64,000 nucleotides of DNA from Micromonospora sp. WMMD1128 (GTDB lineage: Bacteria; Actinomycetota; Actinomycetes; Mycobacteriales; Micromonosporaceae), in contig NZ_CP114902.1 in NCBI RefSeq assembly GCF_027497235.1, positions 1,563,501 through 1,627,500 on the forward strand. The letters are read 5' to 3'. The position numbers were made by a program, and so were the translations under genes. Of the stretch, positions 51,791 to 60,332 are shown one piece after another (positions within the stretch are counted from its first letter, which is position 1; each line of letters starts with the position of its first letter). Below the pieces are notes generated by a model, which searched no databases, was not told where the DNA came from, and was given only the letters and a program-made list of their open reading frames with translations.

Positions 51791-52948
51791 ATGACCGCCG
51801 TGGACACCGCAGCCGTGCACGCCGGGCGTGACGACCTCGCCGGCCTCGGCGTCCACGTCCCGCCCATCGACCTCTCCACCACCAACCCCCTGCCCTCGGT
51901 GGCCGACGGCGGCAACGACTACGAGACCCTCGCCACCGGCGGCACCCTCCCGGCCGGCGGCAGCGCCGTCTACCAGCGGCTCTGGAACCCCACCGTGGCC
52001 CGCTTCGAAACGGCCCTCGCCCAGCTCGAAGGCACCGCCGAGGCGGTCGCCTTCGCCAGCGGCATGGCCGCGCTCACCGCCACCCTGCTCGCCGCCACCC
52101 GCGACGGGAAACGCCACGTCGTCGCCGTCCGCCCCCTCTACGGCGGCACCGACCACGTCCTCGCCACCGGCCTGCTCGGCACCGAGGTCACCTGGGCCCG
52201 CGCCGACGACGTCGCTGCCGCGATCCGCCCCGACACCGCCCTGGTCGTCGTCGAGACCCCGGCCAACCCGACCCTCGACCTGGTCGACATCGCCGCGCTC
52301 GCCACCGCCGCCGGCGACGTCCCGCTGCTCGTCGACAACACCGTCGCCACCCCGGTGCTCCAACAACCCGCCCGGCACGGCGCCACCCTCGTCCTGCACA
52401 GCGCCACCAAGAGCATCGGCGGCCACGGCGACGTCCTCGCCGGCGTCGTCGCCTGCGCGCCCGACTGGGCGGCCCGGCTGCGCCAGGTCCGCGCCGTCAC
52501 CGGCGCCGTCCTGCACCCGCTCGGCGCGTACCTGCTGCACCGCGGCCTCCAGACCCTGCCGCTGCGGGTCCGCGCCCAGCAGGCCGGCGCCGAGAAGCTC
52601 GCCGCCTGGCTCGCCGGCCACCCCGCCGTCGAAGGGGTCCACCACCCGTCCCGGCACGACCCGGCCGGCCTGGTCGGCCGCCAGATGTCCGGCGGCGGCA
52701 GCCTGCTCGCCTTCGAGGTACGCGGCGGCGCGCCCGCCGCGGCCACGGTCGCCGGCGCCTGCGCGCTGATCACCCACGCCGTCTCGCTCGGCGGCGTCGA
52801 CACGCTGATCCAGCACCCGGCCTCGCTGACCCACCGGCCGGTCGAGGGCGACGCCAAGCCGGGCGGCGCGCTGCTGCGGGTCTCGGTCGGGCTGGAGGAC
52901 CCGGAGGACCTGCGCGCGGACCTGGCGCGGGCGCTGGCGTCGCTCTGA
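51791..52948 (+). CDS. Cys/Met-metabolism PLP enzyme (cystathionine gamma-lyase/synthase type)
   Basis: A 385-aa PLP enzyme of the trans-sulfuration family. VYQRLWNPTVARFETALAQLEG is the tetramer-contact block, VAFASGMAALTATLLA binds the cofactor phosphate, and VLHSATKSIGGHGDVLAG carries the PLP Lys. VETPANPTLDLVDI and DNTVATPVLQQP are family blocks as well. Sequence alone does not separate synthase, gamma-lyase or methionine gamma-lyase. The divergent AsnC-type regulator points to amino-acid-responsive catabolism. Confidence 0.9.
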   Translation: MTAVDTAAVHAGRDDLAGLGVHVPPIDLSTTNPLPSVADGGNDYETLATGGTLPAGGSAVYQRLWNPTVARFETALAQLEGTAEAVAFASGMAALTATLLAATRDGKRHVVAVRPLYGGTDHVLATGLLGTEVTWARADDVAAAIRPDTALVVVETPANPTLDLVDIAALATAAGDVPLLVDNTVATPVLQQPARHGATLVLHSATKSIGGHGDVLAGVVACAPDWAARLRQVRAVTGAVLHPLGAYLLHRGLQTLPLRVRAQQAGAEKLAAWLAGHPAVEGVHHPSRHDPAGLVGRQMSGGGSLLAFEVRGGAPAAATVAGACALITHAVSLGGVDTLIQHPASLTHRPVEGDAKPGGALLRVSVGLEDPEDLRADLARALASL

Positions 52949-53018
52949 CGCGTGCCGGTGCGGTGCGGGCAACGGCCGCCGGACGCTGCCGGCGTCCTGC
53001 CCACAGCGTGCCGTCCGG

Positions 53019-53768
53019 TCAGGACTTCGGGCCGACGTGCTGGTCCAGCGCGGCGACCGCCTCCCGCCGGGCCACCGACAGGGACCACGGCAGGTTCATC
53101 CGCCACGCGATACCGAGCAGGTCGAGGGCCCACTGGCAGAGCGCCATGATGTCGGTGGAGCGGTTGGAGAACATGTAACGGGGATAGACGTACTCCTTTC
53201 CGCGGACGACGACCCGGTTGGCGAAGCGGCAGCCGTCGGAGTGGAACAGGCCGCGCAGGAAGTGGCCCGGGTGTGCCTCGACGATGATCCGTTGCCAGTC
53301 CGTGAGGACAATCGGGCGCTCGTGCTTCTTGCCCGGCCCGTGCTGGGGAAACAGGCACGGCCAGTGGAGCGCGGTGCTCTGCACGGCGACGCAACCCCGC
53401 TTCTGGATGCGCTGCACCTTGTTGGCCGGGACCGCGCGCATCGCGGCGTCGCACTGCTCGATCAGGTTCGGCCAGGCGTCGGCGCAGTAGATCCGGAGCA
53501 CCGGTGTCCGGTCGGTGGTGACCAGGTGTCCGTCGCCGAGGTAGAGCCCGAGCAGGTAGGCGTAGGCAGCCTGATCGGGTGGGCCTTCCTGGCCGGGGCG
53601 GCAACGGAAGCACCGGACCGCGCTACCGAAGATCGCCGGTTCGGGCCGGTCGACGCACCAGTGCCAGATCGTGGTGTAGGGCAGGGAGAGGCTGCGGGCC
53701 ACGGAACGGATGTTGTGACCCCGGGCGCGAAGGGCGCGGGCTCGTGCCCGCATTTCGGGAGGATGCAC
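53019..53768 (-). CDS. HTH protein with LAGLIDADG homing-endonuclease-like domain
   Basis: A 249-aa protein. The N-terminus holds a resolvase-like helix-turn-helix (ALRARGHNIRSVARSLSLPYTTIWHWCVDRP), then a small Cys pair (CFRC). Two LAGLIDADG-like helices follow: AYLLGLYLGDGHLV and HFLRGLFHSDGCRF, each ending with the acidic residue that would bind metal. Between them is a KVQRIQKRGCVAVQ-type DNA-contact region. It is a free-standing protein, not in an intein or intron. It lies about 34 bp beyond the 3' end of tRNA-Leu on the same strand. GTG 53768 has GAGGAT eight bases upstream. It could be a domesticated regulator instead of an active nuclease. Confidence 0.75.
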   Translation of the reverse strand: MHPPEMRARARALRARGHNIRSVARSLSLPYTTIWHWCVDRPEPAIFGSAVRCFRCRPGQEGPPDQAAYAYLLGLYLGDGHLVTTDRTPVLRIYCADAWPNLIEQCDAAMRAVPANKVQRIQKRGCVAVQSTALHWPCLFPQHGPGKKHERPIVLTDWQRIIVEAHPGHFLRGLFHSDGCRFANRVVVRGKEYVYPRYMFSNRSTDIMALCQWALDLLGIAWRMNLPWSLSVARREAVAALDQHVGPKS

Positions 53769-53801
53769 AGCAGCATCCTCGAACACGTGTATGACAAGAA
53801 G

Positions 53802-53884
53802 TGCCGGGAGCGGGATTCGAACCCGCAAGCCCTTTCGGGCAGAAGTGTTTGAGACTTCCGTGTATGCCGTTCCACCATCCCGGC
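53802..53884 (-). tRNA. tRNA-Leu(CAA)
   Basis: Read on the minus strand the gene has acceptor arms GCCGGGA / TCCCGGC with discriminator A, a D arm (GGTGGAACGGCATACAC), a CTCAAAC anticodon loop giving CAA, a long variable arm (TGCCCGAAAGGGCTT) as in all tRNA-Leu, and a TTCGAAT T loop. It reads UUG codons. No intron or truncation is visible and CCA is not encoded. Confidence 0.93.
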
Positions 53885-53965
53885 GGGGTGGGGTAACTGT
53901 ACCCGACTACGCTCATGCGGGAGCATGGGTGGTGACCGTGCCGGGATCGATGGTGGGAGTGGCTC

Positions 53966-54586
53966 GTGGGCGAGATGCAGACGGATGCCGAGCGCAAGCG
54001 CGTTCTGATCGCCGAGGACGAGGCGCTGATCCGACTGGACCTGGCCGAGATGCTTGTCGAGGAGGGCTACGAGGTGGTCGGCGAGGCCGGCGACGGGGAG
54101 ACCGCCGTCAAGCTCGCCGAGGAGCTCAAGCCGGATCTGGTCATCCTCGACATCAAGATGCCGATCATGGACGGGCTGGCCGCCGCCGAGCGGATCGCCG
54201 GCGCGCGCATCGCCCCGGTGATCATCCTGACCGCGTTCAGCCAGCGTGACCTGGTCGAGCGCGCGCGGGCGGCCGGCGCGATGGCCTACCTGGTCAAGCC
54301 GTTCCAGAAGAGCGACCTGGTGCCGGCGGTGGAGATCGCGTTGTCCCGCTACTCCGAGGTGGCCGCGCTGGAGGCGGAGGTGGCCGGTCTGACCGATCGG
54401 CTGGAGATCCGCAAGACCGTGGAGCGGGCCAAGGGCGCGCTGATGACGACGTACGGGATGACCGAGCCCGAGGCGTTCAAGTGGATCCAGCGCACCGCGA
54501 TGGACCACCGGATGACCATGAAGGAGGTCGCCGAGCGGATCCTCGCCGAGACCGCCGGCGGCGAGGTGGCGCAGCCCGCCTCCTGA
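53966..54586 (+). CDS. pdtaR: ANTAR-domain response regulator (PdtaR-like)
   Basis: A 206-aa two-part protein. The receiver domain has VLIAEDEALIRLDLAEML (acidic pair), DLVILDIKMPIMDGL with the phospho-acceptor Asp, VIILTAFSQ and YLVKPFQ with the Lys. The C-terminal ~60 residues are an ANTAR domain (RLEIRKTVERAKGALMTTYGMTEPEAFKWIQRTAMDHRMTMKEVAERI), which binds RNA hairpins and antiterminates transcription. Synteny with Rv1626 upstream of polA supports PdtaR. GGAG lies before GTG 53966; ATG 53975 is an alternative. No kinase gene is visible. Confidence 0.92.
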   Translation: MGEMQTDAERKRVLIAEDEALIRLDLAEMLVEEGYEVVGEAGDGETAVKLAEELKPDLVILDIKMPIMDGLAAAERIAGARIAPVIILTAFSQRDLVERARAAGAMAYLVKPFQKSDLVPAVEIALSRYSEVAALEAEVAGLTDRLEIRKTVERAKGALMTTYGMTEPEAFKWIQRTAMDHRMTMKEVAERILAETAGGEVAQPAS

Positions 54587-54621
54587 CCCGGCGGCCGGTT
54601 CCCGGCGTCGCCTCCGATCGA

Positions 54622-54627
54622 TACGGT
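54622..54627 (+). promoter_or_regulatory. Probable -10 element (TACGGT) of a leaderless lipoprotein gene
   Basis: TACGGT is followed by seven bases (TGTCGCC) and the ATG at 54635, with no ribosome site, matching the leaderless pattern seen at several genes here. Confidence 0.42.
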
Positions 54628-54634
54628 TGTCGCC

Positions 54635-55795
54635 ATGCGACGTCCGCTGGCGGTGCTCGGCCTGCTCGTGACGCTGGTGGCTGCCTGCCGGGCGCCCGAG
54701 GCGCCCGCCCCCGCGCCCGAGCCGCTGCGTCCGGCCTGGCAGCCGGTCGATCTGCCGCTCCCGTCGGGTCTTTCCGGCCGGGTGGCGTTGCGGGACGCCG
54801 CGGCCTGCGGGGGCCGCTGGTTCGTGGTGGGCGCGGTGCTGGACGCCGACGGGGTCCCGCATCCGGCGGCGTGGTCGAGTGTGGACGCCCGTGCCTGGAC
54901 CGCGCTGCGTCCGGTGCCGCGCAGCCCGTACGGCCCGGAGAATCTGCTCACCGCGGTCGGCTGCCGGGACGGGCGGCCGGTGGCGGTCGGTGGCCGCAGC
55001 GGCGGGGTGCACGGCAACCCCCGGATCAGCACCTGGCGGCTGGACGCCGACGGTGCGCTGGTGGAGGTGCCGGCGGAGTTCGAGGTGTTCGGTGGGCCGG
55101 ACGCGGTGAACGTGGGCCGGGTCGTGGGTGGGCCGGGCGGCTGGTTGATCTCCGGGAACCGGGCCACCGGCGCGGCCGCGTGGGTGTCGGCGGACGGGTC
55201 GGACTTCCGTCTGGTGAGTGGCGTGCCGGGGTTGGCCACGGACGGGGCGGGCCGGCCGTGGGTGGCCGACGGCGCGGCGGCCGGGTCGGGGTGGCTCATG
55301 GTGGGCTCGGTGCTGCCGTCGGGGCGTACCGGAACGGACGCGGCGGTGTGGACGTCGCCGGACGGGTCGGCCTGGCGGCGCGCGGTGCTGCCCGGCGGTG
55401 GCGTCGACCAGGACCTGCAACGGGTGGTCCGGGTGGGCGACCGGGCGGTGGCGGTGGGCCGGCGGGGCGACGGCCTGGGCGCGTGGGTGGCCGAGGGCGA
55501 CGACTGGCGGCCGGGTGGCGACGTTCCGGGTGGCGCGGAGCGGCCGGGTCGGGTCTGGGGTCTGTCGGCGCGGGGTGACGGCGCGTTCGCCGTGGTGGCC
55601 GGCGTGGCGTCGGAGGCGGGCTGGTTTTCGCCGGACGGTGGCCGGTGGTCGCCGGTGGCGCTGCCGGTGGCGGTTCCGTGGGGTAACGACAGGTCGGTCG
55701 CGGTGGCGGCGGCGGGTGATGTCGCCCTGCTGTCGGTGGACGACGGGGTGCGGGCGCGGGTGTGGTCGGCGCGGGGGGCGTGGCGGCCCGCCTGA
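54635..55795 (+). CDS. Lipoprotein, probable beta-propeller
   Basis: A 386-aa exported lipoprotein. LAVLGLLVTLVAAC is a signal peptide with lipobox cleaved before Cys 18. The rest contains repeated strands of the W-x-S-x-D-G / W-x-x-x type (AAWVSADGSDF, AVWTSPDGSAWRR, GWFSPDGGRWSP), which suggest a beta propeller of the sort seen in exo-alpha-sialidase-like or YCF48-like folds. No catalytic residues are evident. It is 48 bp downstream of the ANTAR gene but probably has its own leaderless promoter. The function is unknown. Confidence 0.75.
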   Translation: MRRPLAVLGLLVTLVAACRAPEAPAPAPEPLRPAWQPVDLPLPSGLSGRVALRDAAACGGRWFVVGAVLDADGVPHPAAWSSVDARAWTALRPVPRSPYGPENLLTAVGCRDGRPVAVGGRSGGVHGNPRISTWRLDADGALVEVPAEFEVFGGPDAVNVGRVVGGPGGWLISGNRATGAAAWVSADGSDFRLVSGVPGLATDGAGRPWVADGAAAGSGWLMVGSVLPSGRTGTDAAVWTSPDGSAWRRAVLPGGGVDQDLQRVVRVGDRAVAVGRRGDGLGAWVAEGDDWRPGGDVPGGAERPGRVWGLSARGDGAFAVVAGVASEAGWFSPDGGRWSPVALPVAVPWGNDRSVAVAAAGDVALLSVDDGVRARVWSARGAWRPA

Positions 55796-56055
55796 GCTTT
55801 TCACCAGGGTGTTTCCGGCAGGTGTCGGATGTCCGATGGTCCCCCCGGTGATCCCGGTGTGTTACACCACCGCTGTGAATCCGGCCACTCAACGTAACGG
55901 TTAGGTCAACCCCGCTTCTCAGGTCTACCTTCGGCACCCGCCGGTGGGATAACGTCCCGGCCCAGACCGGGATCGCGGTCGGTCCGGCCAACCCTCGCAA
56001 GGTCCAATTCGCGCTGGGTGGTTTCCGGGCCTTCGGACGGAGGAGGGTACGAGCC
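55796..56055. promoter_or_regulatory. Upstream region of the liv transporter operon
   Basis: About 260 bp with no gene. It contains GGTGT-GTT-ACACC (55856-55868), a perfect 5-3-5 palindrome that could be an operator. GGAGGAGGG lies before the livK GTG as a ribosome site. Confidence 0.4.
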
Positions 56056-57222
56056 GTGAGGCAGAAGCTCGCACGGGTGCTCGGTGGTGTGGCCATCGGC
56101 GCGCTCGTTTTCAGTGGCGCGGCCTGCAAGGCTGACAGTGGTGATGACGCGGGTGGCGGCAGCAAGGCCGCCTGCGACCTGAAGATCGGCTTCTTCGGCC
56201 CGCTGACCGGCGACGCCGCGGGTCTCGGTATCCACATGCGCAACGGCACCAAGCTGGCCATCGACCAGTACAACAAGGACAACGCGGACTGCAAGGTCAA
56301 CCTGGAGGAGTACGACTCGCAGGGTGACCCGGCCAAGGCGCCGGCGCTGGCCCAGAAGGCAGCCGGCGACAGCAAGGTCGTCGGCGTCGTCGGCCCGGCG
56401 TTCTCGGGTGAGTCGGAGGTGGCCGACCCGATCTTCGACGAGGCCGGCCTGCCGATCATCACGCCGTCGGCCACCCGGCCGAGCCTGAGCACCAAGGGCT
56501 GGAAGATCTTCCACCGGGGCGTCGGCAACGACACCTCGCAGGGTCCGGCCGCCGGCCGTTACATCAAGGACGTGCTGAAGGCCGACAAGGTCTACGTGGT
56601 GGACGACCAGTCGGCGTACGGCGCGGGTCTGGTGGACGAGGTGAAGAAGGTCCTCGGCGCGGTCGCGGGCGAGGACAAGATCCAGGTCAAGCAGACCAAC
56701 TTCTCCGCAGTGGTCACCAAGATCCAGAGCAGTGGCGCGAACGTCCTCTTCTTCGGTGGCTACTACACCGAGGCCGGCCTGCTGCTCAAGCAGCTCAAGG
56801 GCGCGGGCTGGAAGGGCACGATGGTCGCCGGTGACGGTGTCAACGACGCCAACTTCATCAAGGTGGCCGGCCAGCAGGTCGCCGAGGGCACGATCCTGAC
56901 CTGCCCGTGCGCCCCGGCCACGGCGGCCAAGGGCTCGTTCGTGACCGACTACAAGGCCGCGTTCGACAACGCCGAGCCGGGCACCTACGCCGACGTGTCG
57001 TACGACATCACGAAGATCATGCTGGCGGGCATCAAGGACGGCAAGGGCACCCGCGCGGACCTGCTGAGCTTCATCAAGTCCTACGACAAGACCGGTGACG
57101 CGACCGGCGTGGCCTACAAGTTCGAGTCCACCGGCGAGCTGGACCCGGCGCAGGTCATCGTGTGGGCGTTCAAGGTGAACGCGGGCAAGGTCGTCCCCGA
57201 CATCGAGATCCCCAAGAGCTGA
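56056..57222 (+). CDS. livK: Branched-chain amino-acid ABC transporter, substrate-binding lipoprotein
   Basis: The 388-aa binding protein captures leucine, isoleucine, valine or related ligands outside the cell. GALVFSGAAC is a lipobox, with the mature protein anchored at Cys 24. Family blocks are LKIGFFGPLTGDAAGLGIHMRNGTKLAIDQYN, VVGVVGPAFSGESEVADPIFDEAGLPIITPSAT and VYVVDDQSAYGAGL. A CPC pair near residue 280 is less usual. It is the first gene of livKHMGF and is translated from GTG. Confidence 0.92.
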   Translation: MRQKLARVLGGVAIGALVFSGAACKADSGDDAGGGSKAACDLKIGFFGPLTGDAAGLGIHMRNGTKLAIDQYNKDNADCKVNLEEYDSQGDPAKAPALAQKAAGDSKVVGVVGPAFSGESEVADPIFDEAGLPIITPSATRPSLSTKGWKIFHRGVGNDTSQGPAAGRYIKDVLKADKVYVVDDQSAYGAGLVDEVKKVLGAVAGEDKIQVKQTNFSAVVTKIQSSGANVLFFGGYYTEAGLLLKQLKGAGWKGTMVAGDGVNDANFIKVAGQQVAEGTILTCPCAPATAAKGSFVTDYKAAFDNAEPGTYADVSYDITKIMLAGIKDGKGTRADLLSFIKSYDKTGDATGVAYKFESTGELDPAQVIVWAFKVNAGKVVPDIEIPKS

Positions 57223-57317
57223 CCGGTTCATCCGGTCCTGTCACGGGACACCAGGCGTGCGGCCGGGAGTGAGTTTCTCCCGGCCGCACGGCTTGGCCGC
57301 ACAGTTGGAGCCCCCAT

Positions 57318-58268
57318 TTGAACTTCGATGAGCTCTTCGGGAACTTCCCGGCGCTGACCATCACCGGGCTGGAGCAGGGCGCTATCTACGCGCTCATCGC
57401 CCTCGGCTACACCCTGGTGTACGGCGTTCTACGCTTGATCAACTTTGCGCACTCCGAGGTCTTCATGGTCGGTACCTTCACCGCCCTGTGGACCTGGCAG
57501 GCCCTCGGCTACGACCAGAACTCGCCCGCACCGGCCCTCGGCCCGCTGATCCTGGCGGTGGTCGCCGGTCTCGCGGTGGCGATGGTCGCCTCGGCCGCCA
57601 CGGCGGTCACCGTCGAGCTGGTGGCCTACCGTCCGCTGCGGAAGCGCAACGCGCCGCCGCTGGCCTTCCTCATCACCGCGATCGGCGCCTCGTTCGTGCT
57701 CGCCGAGTCCTTCGGCATCGGCACCAGCCGCGCGCCGTTCGGCATGGCGACGATGATCCCGCAGGAGCCGGTGTTCACCGTCTTCGGCGCCGACGTGACA
57801 AACCTCCAGTTGGTGATCCTCGGCGTCACGCTTGTCATGATGGTGGCGTTGGACCAGTTCGTGAACCGCAGCCGGCTGGGCCGCGGCATCCGCGCGGTGG
57901 CCCAGGACGCGGACACCGCCGCCCTGATGGGCGTCAACAAGAACCGGGTCATCCTGTTGGTCTTCGTGCTCGGCGGCCTGATGGCCGGCGTCGGCGCGCT
58001 GCTGTGGGACCTGCGGTTCAGCTACACCAAGTTCAACGTCGGCTTCCTGATCGGGCTCAAGGCGTTCTCGGCCGCGGTGCTCGGCGGCATCGGCAACCTG
58101 CGCGGCGCGCTGCTCGGCGGCCTGCTGCTCGGGGTGGCGGAGAACTACGCCGCCGGCCTGTTCGGCGGCGACTGGAAGGACTTCACCGGCTTCGTGCTGC
58201 TGATCGTGCTGCTGATGTTCCGGCCGACCGGTCTGCTCGGCGAATCTCTCGGGAGGGCGCGCGCATGA
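57318..58268 (+). CDS. livH: Branched-chain amino-acid ABC transporter permease LivH
   Basis: A 316-aa integral membrane protein with about eight hydrophobic segments. GLEQGAIYALIALGYTLVYGVLRLINFAHSEVFMVG is the typical LivH N-terminus, and GIRAVAQDADTAALMGVNKNRVI is the cytoplasmic EAA-like loop that contacts the ATPases. It uses a TTG start, with GGAG eight bases upstream. Its stop overlaps the livM start (ATGA). Confidence 0.93.
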   Translation: MNFDELFGNFPALTITGLEQGAIYALIALGYTLVYGVLRLINFAHSEVFMVGTFTALWTWQALGYDQNSPAPALGPLILAVVAGLAVAMVASAATAVTVELVAYRPLRKRNAPPLAFLITAIGASFVLAESFGIGTSRAPFGMATMIPQEPVFTVFGADVTNLQLVILGVTLVMMVALDQFVNRSRLGRGIRAVAQDADTAALMGVNKNRVILLVFVLGGLMAGVGALLWDLRFSYTKFNVGFLIGLKAFSAAVLGGIGNLRGALLGGLLLGVAENYAAGLFGGDWKDFTGFVLLIVLLMFRPTGLLGESLGRARA

Positions 58269-59419
58269 CCGCCACCGTGGACAAGAAGCGGACCGGGGGC
58301 TTCACGAGCCGCTGGGCCGCCATGCCCAGGCAGGTGCGCTGGGCGGCGATCGCGGCGCTGATCGTGCTGCTCTACATCCTGCCGAACAAGTGGTTCTACG
58401 AATACCTGGGCTTCCCGATCGGCAGCGAGTACTTCGCCCTCTACACCACCCGCTCGGACTTCGCCGGGGTGCTCTTCGACACCGCCGTGTTCGTGCTGCT
58501 GGCCGTGGGCCTCAACGTGGTGGTCGGTTTCGCCGGCCTGCTCGACCTGGGCTACTTCGGCTTCTACGCGCTCGGCGCGTACACGGTCGCGTTGCTCACC
58601 TCGCCGGAGAGCCGGTTCGGCACGGACTGGCCGTGGCTGGCGGCGGTGCCGCTGGCGGTGATGGTGGCGATGGTCTCCGGTGTGATCCTCGGTGGCCCGA
58701 CGCTGCGCCTGCGCGGTGACTACCTGGCCATCGTGACGCTCGGCTTCGCCGAGATGATCCGGTTGTACGCGGCCCGCCAGGACGGCCTTCTCCAGGGCCA
58801 GCGGGGCATTCCGGCGATCCCGCACCCGCCGGGCAGCGGCAGCGACGGCAAGGCGCTGTTCGGGGTGGTCGACTCCCGGCCGTACTACTGGCTCATGCTG
58901 ACGCTGATCCTGGTCGTGCTGGTGCTGATCCGGAACCTGGCCAACAGCCGGGTCGGCCGGGCCTGGGTGGCGATCCGGGAGGACGAGGACGCCGCCGAGG
59001 TGATGGGCGTGCCCACGTTCAAGTACAAGCTGTGGGCGTTCGCGATCGGGGCGGCGGTGGCCGGCCTGACCGGCGCGGTCTTCGCCGGCAAGCAGACGTT
59101 CATCAACTCGGACCAGTTCGTGCTGGAGAGTTCCATCCTGGTGCTCGCCGCGGTGATCCTCGGCGGGGCCGGCAACATCAAGGGCGCCATCGTCGGCGGC
59201 GCGGTCACCTGGTACCTGCCGGAGTGGCTGCGTGGCGTCGGCGACCTCCTCGGGCTGGAGTTCGACGCCGCCGAGTACCGGATCCTGGTGTTCGGCCTCG
59301 TGGTCATCATCATGATGATCTTCCGGCCGCAGGGTCTGGTGCCCAACCGGCGGCGGGCGGCCGAGCTCGCCGACCGGCGCAAGGAAGCGGTTCCCCAGGA
59401 GGCGGTGCCCAATGAGTGA
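58265..59419 (+). CDS. livM: Branched-chain amino-acid ABC transporter permease LivM
   Basis: The second membrane subunit (384 aa, about ten hydrophobic segments). FVLLAVGLNVVVGFAGLLDLGYFGFYALGAYTVALL, GGPTLRLRGDYLAIVTLGFAEMIRLYA and AWVAIREDEDAAEVMGVPTFKYKLWAFAIGA are family blocks. A hydrophilic N-terminal tail of about 30 residues precedes the first segment. The ATG overlaps the livH stop by four bases, and livG starts inside its end. Confidence 0.93.
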   Translation: MTATVDKKRTGGFTSRWAAMPRQVRWAAIAALIVLLYILPNKWFYEYLGFPIGSEYFALYTTRSDFAGVLFDTAVFVLLAVGLNVVVGFAGLLDLGYFGFYALGAYTVALLTSPESRFGTDWPWLAAVPLAVMVAMVSGVILGGPTLRLRGDYLAIVTLGFAEMIRLYAARQDGLLQGQRGIPAIPHPPGSGSDGKALFGVVDSRPYYWLMLTLILVVLVLIRNLANSRVGRAWVAIREDEDAAEVMGVPTFKYKLWAFAIGAAVAGLTGAVFAGKQTFINSDQFVLESSILVLAAVILGGAGNIKGAIVGGAVTWYLPEWLRGVGDLLGLEFDAAEYRILVFGLVVIIMMIFRPQGLVPNRRRAAELADRRKEAVPQEAVPNE

Positions 59420-60332
59420 GCCGCAGATGCACAGCGAGCGCGACGCGACGAGCGAGCGGGACATCGCCGACGACGGGCGCAGCACGGTCGGCACGCCGCC
59501 GGAGTCCGGTTCGGACACGCCGGTGGAGCCGACGCCGGGCGACACCGCGCCGGCCGGTCGCGAGCCGCTGCTGGAGGTCGACCACGTCACCCTCCGCTTC
59601 GGCGGCGTGGTGGCGCTGAACGACGTCGCGTTCACCCTCTACAAGGGGGAGATCCTCGGCCTGATCGGCCCGAACGGCGCCGGCAAGACGACCTGCTTCA
59701 ACGCGATGACGGGCGTCTACCGGCCCACCGAGGGCGAGATCCGGTTCGCCGGACAGCGGATCAACGGCAAGCGCCGGAGCTGGATCACCAAGGCGGGCAT
59801 CGCCCGCACGTTCCAGAACATCCGGCTGTTCCCGGAGATGACCGCGCTGGAGAACGTCATGGTGGGCGCGGACGCCCACCACAAGACCAGCGTGATCTCC
59901 GCGATGCTGCGGCTGCCACGGCACTGGCGGGAGGAGCGGGAGGGCCGGGAGAAGGCCCGCGAACTGCTGCGCTTCGTCGGTATCGAGCGCCGCGCGGGGG
60001 ACCTGGCGCGCAATCTCTCGTACGGCGAGCAGCGCCGGCTGGAGATCGCGCGGGCCCTGGCGACCGACCCGAGCCTGCTCTGCCTGGACGAGCCGGCCGC
60101 CGGCTTCACCCCGGCGGAGAAGGAGGAACTGCTCGGGCTGATCCGGAAGATCCGCGACAATGGCACCACGGTGTTGCTCATCGAGCACGACATGCGACTC
60201 GTCATGGGCGTGACCGACCGGATCGTGGTGCTGGAGTTCGGCAAGAAGATCGCCGAGGGCCTGCCGGCCACGGTCCGCGAGGACCCGAAGGTGATCGCCG
60301 CGTACCTGGGGGTGCCGACCGATGCTGCTTGA
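59412..60332 (+). CDS. livG: Branched-chain amino-acid ABC transporter ATPase LivG
   Basis: A 306-aa ATPase. Walker A is GPNGAGKTT, the Q-loop region is ARTFQNIRLFPEMTALENVMVG, the signature is LSYGEQRRLEIARAL, and Walker B is LLCLDEPAAGF. The N-terminal ~50 residues before LLEVDHVTLRFGG are acidic and disordered, longer than usual. Its start lies 8 bp inside livM, and its end overlaps livF by 11 bp. Confidence 0.94.
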   Translation: MSEPQMHSERDATSERDIADDGRSTVGTPPESGSDTPVEPTPGDTAPAGREPLLEVDHVTLRFGGVVALNDVAFTLYKGEILGLIGPNGAGKTTCFNAMTGVYRPTEGEIRFAGQRINGKRRSWITKAGIARTFQNIRLFPEMTALENVMVGADAHHKTSVISAMLRLPRHWREEREGREKARELLRFVGIERRAGDLARNLSYGEQRRLEIARALATDPSLLCLDEPAAGFTPAEKEELLGLIRKIRDNGTTVLLIEHDMRLVMGVTDRIVVLEFGKKIAEGLPATVREDPKVIAAYLGVPTDAA

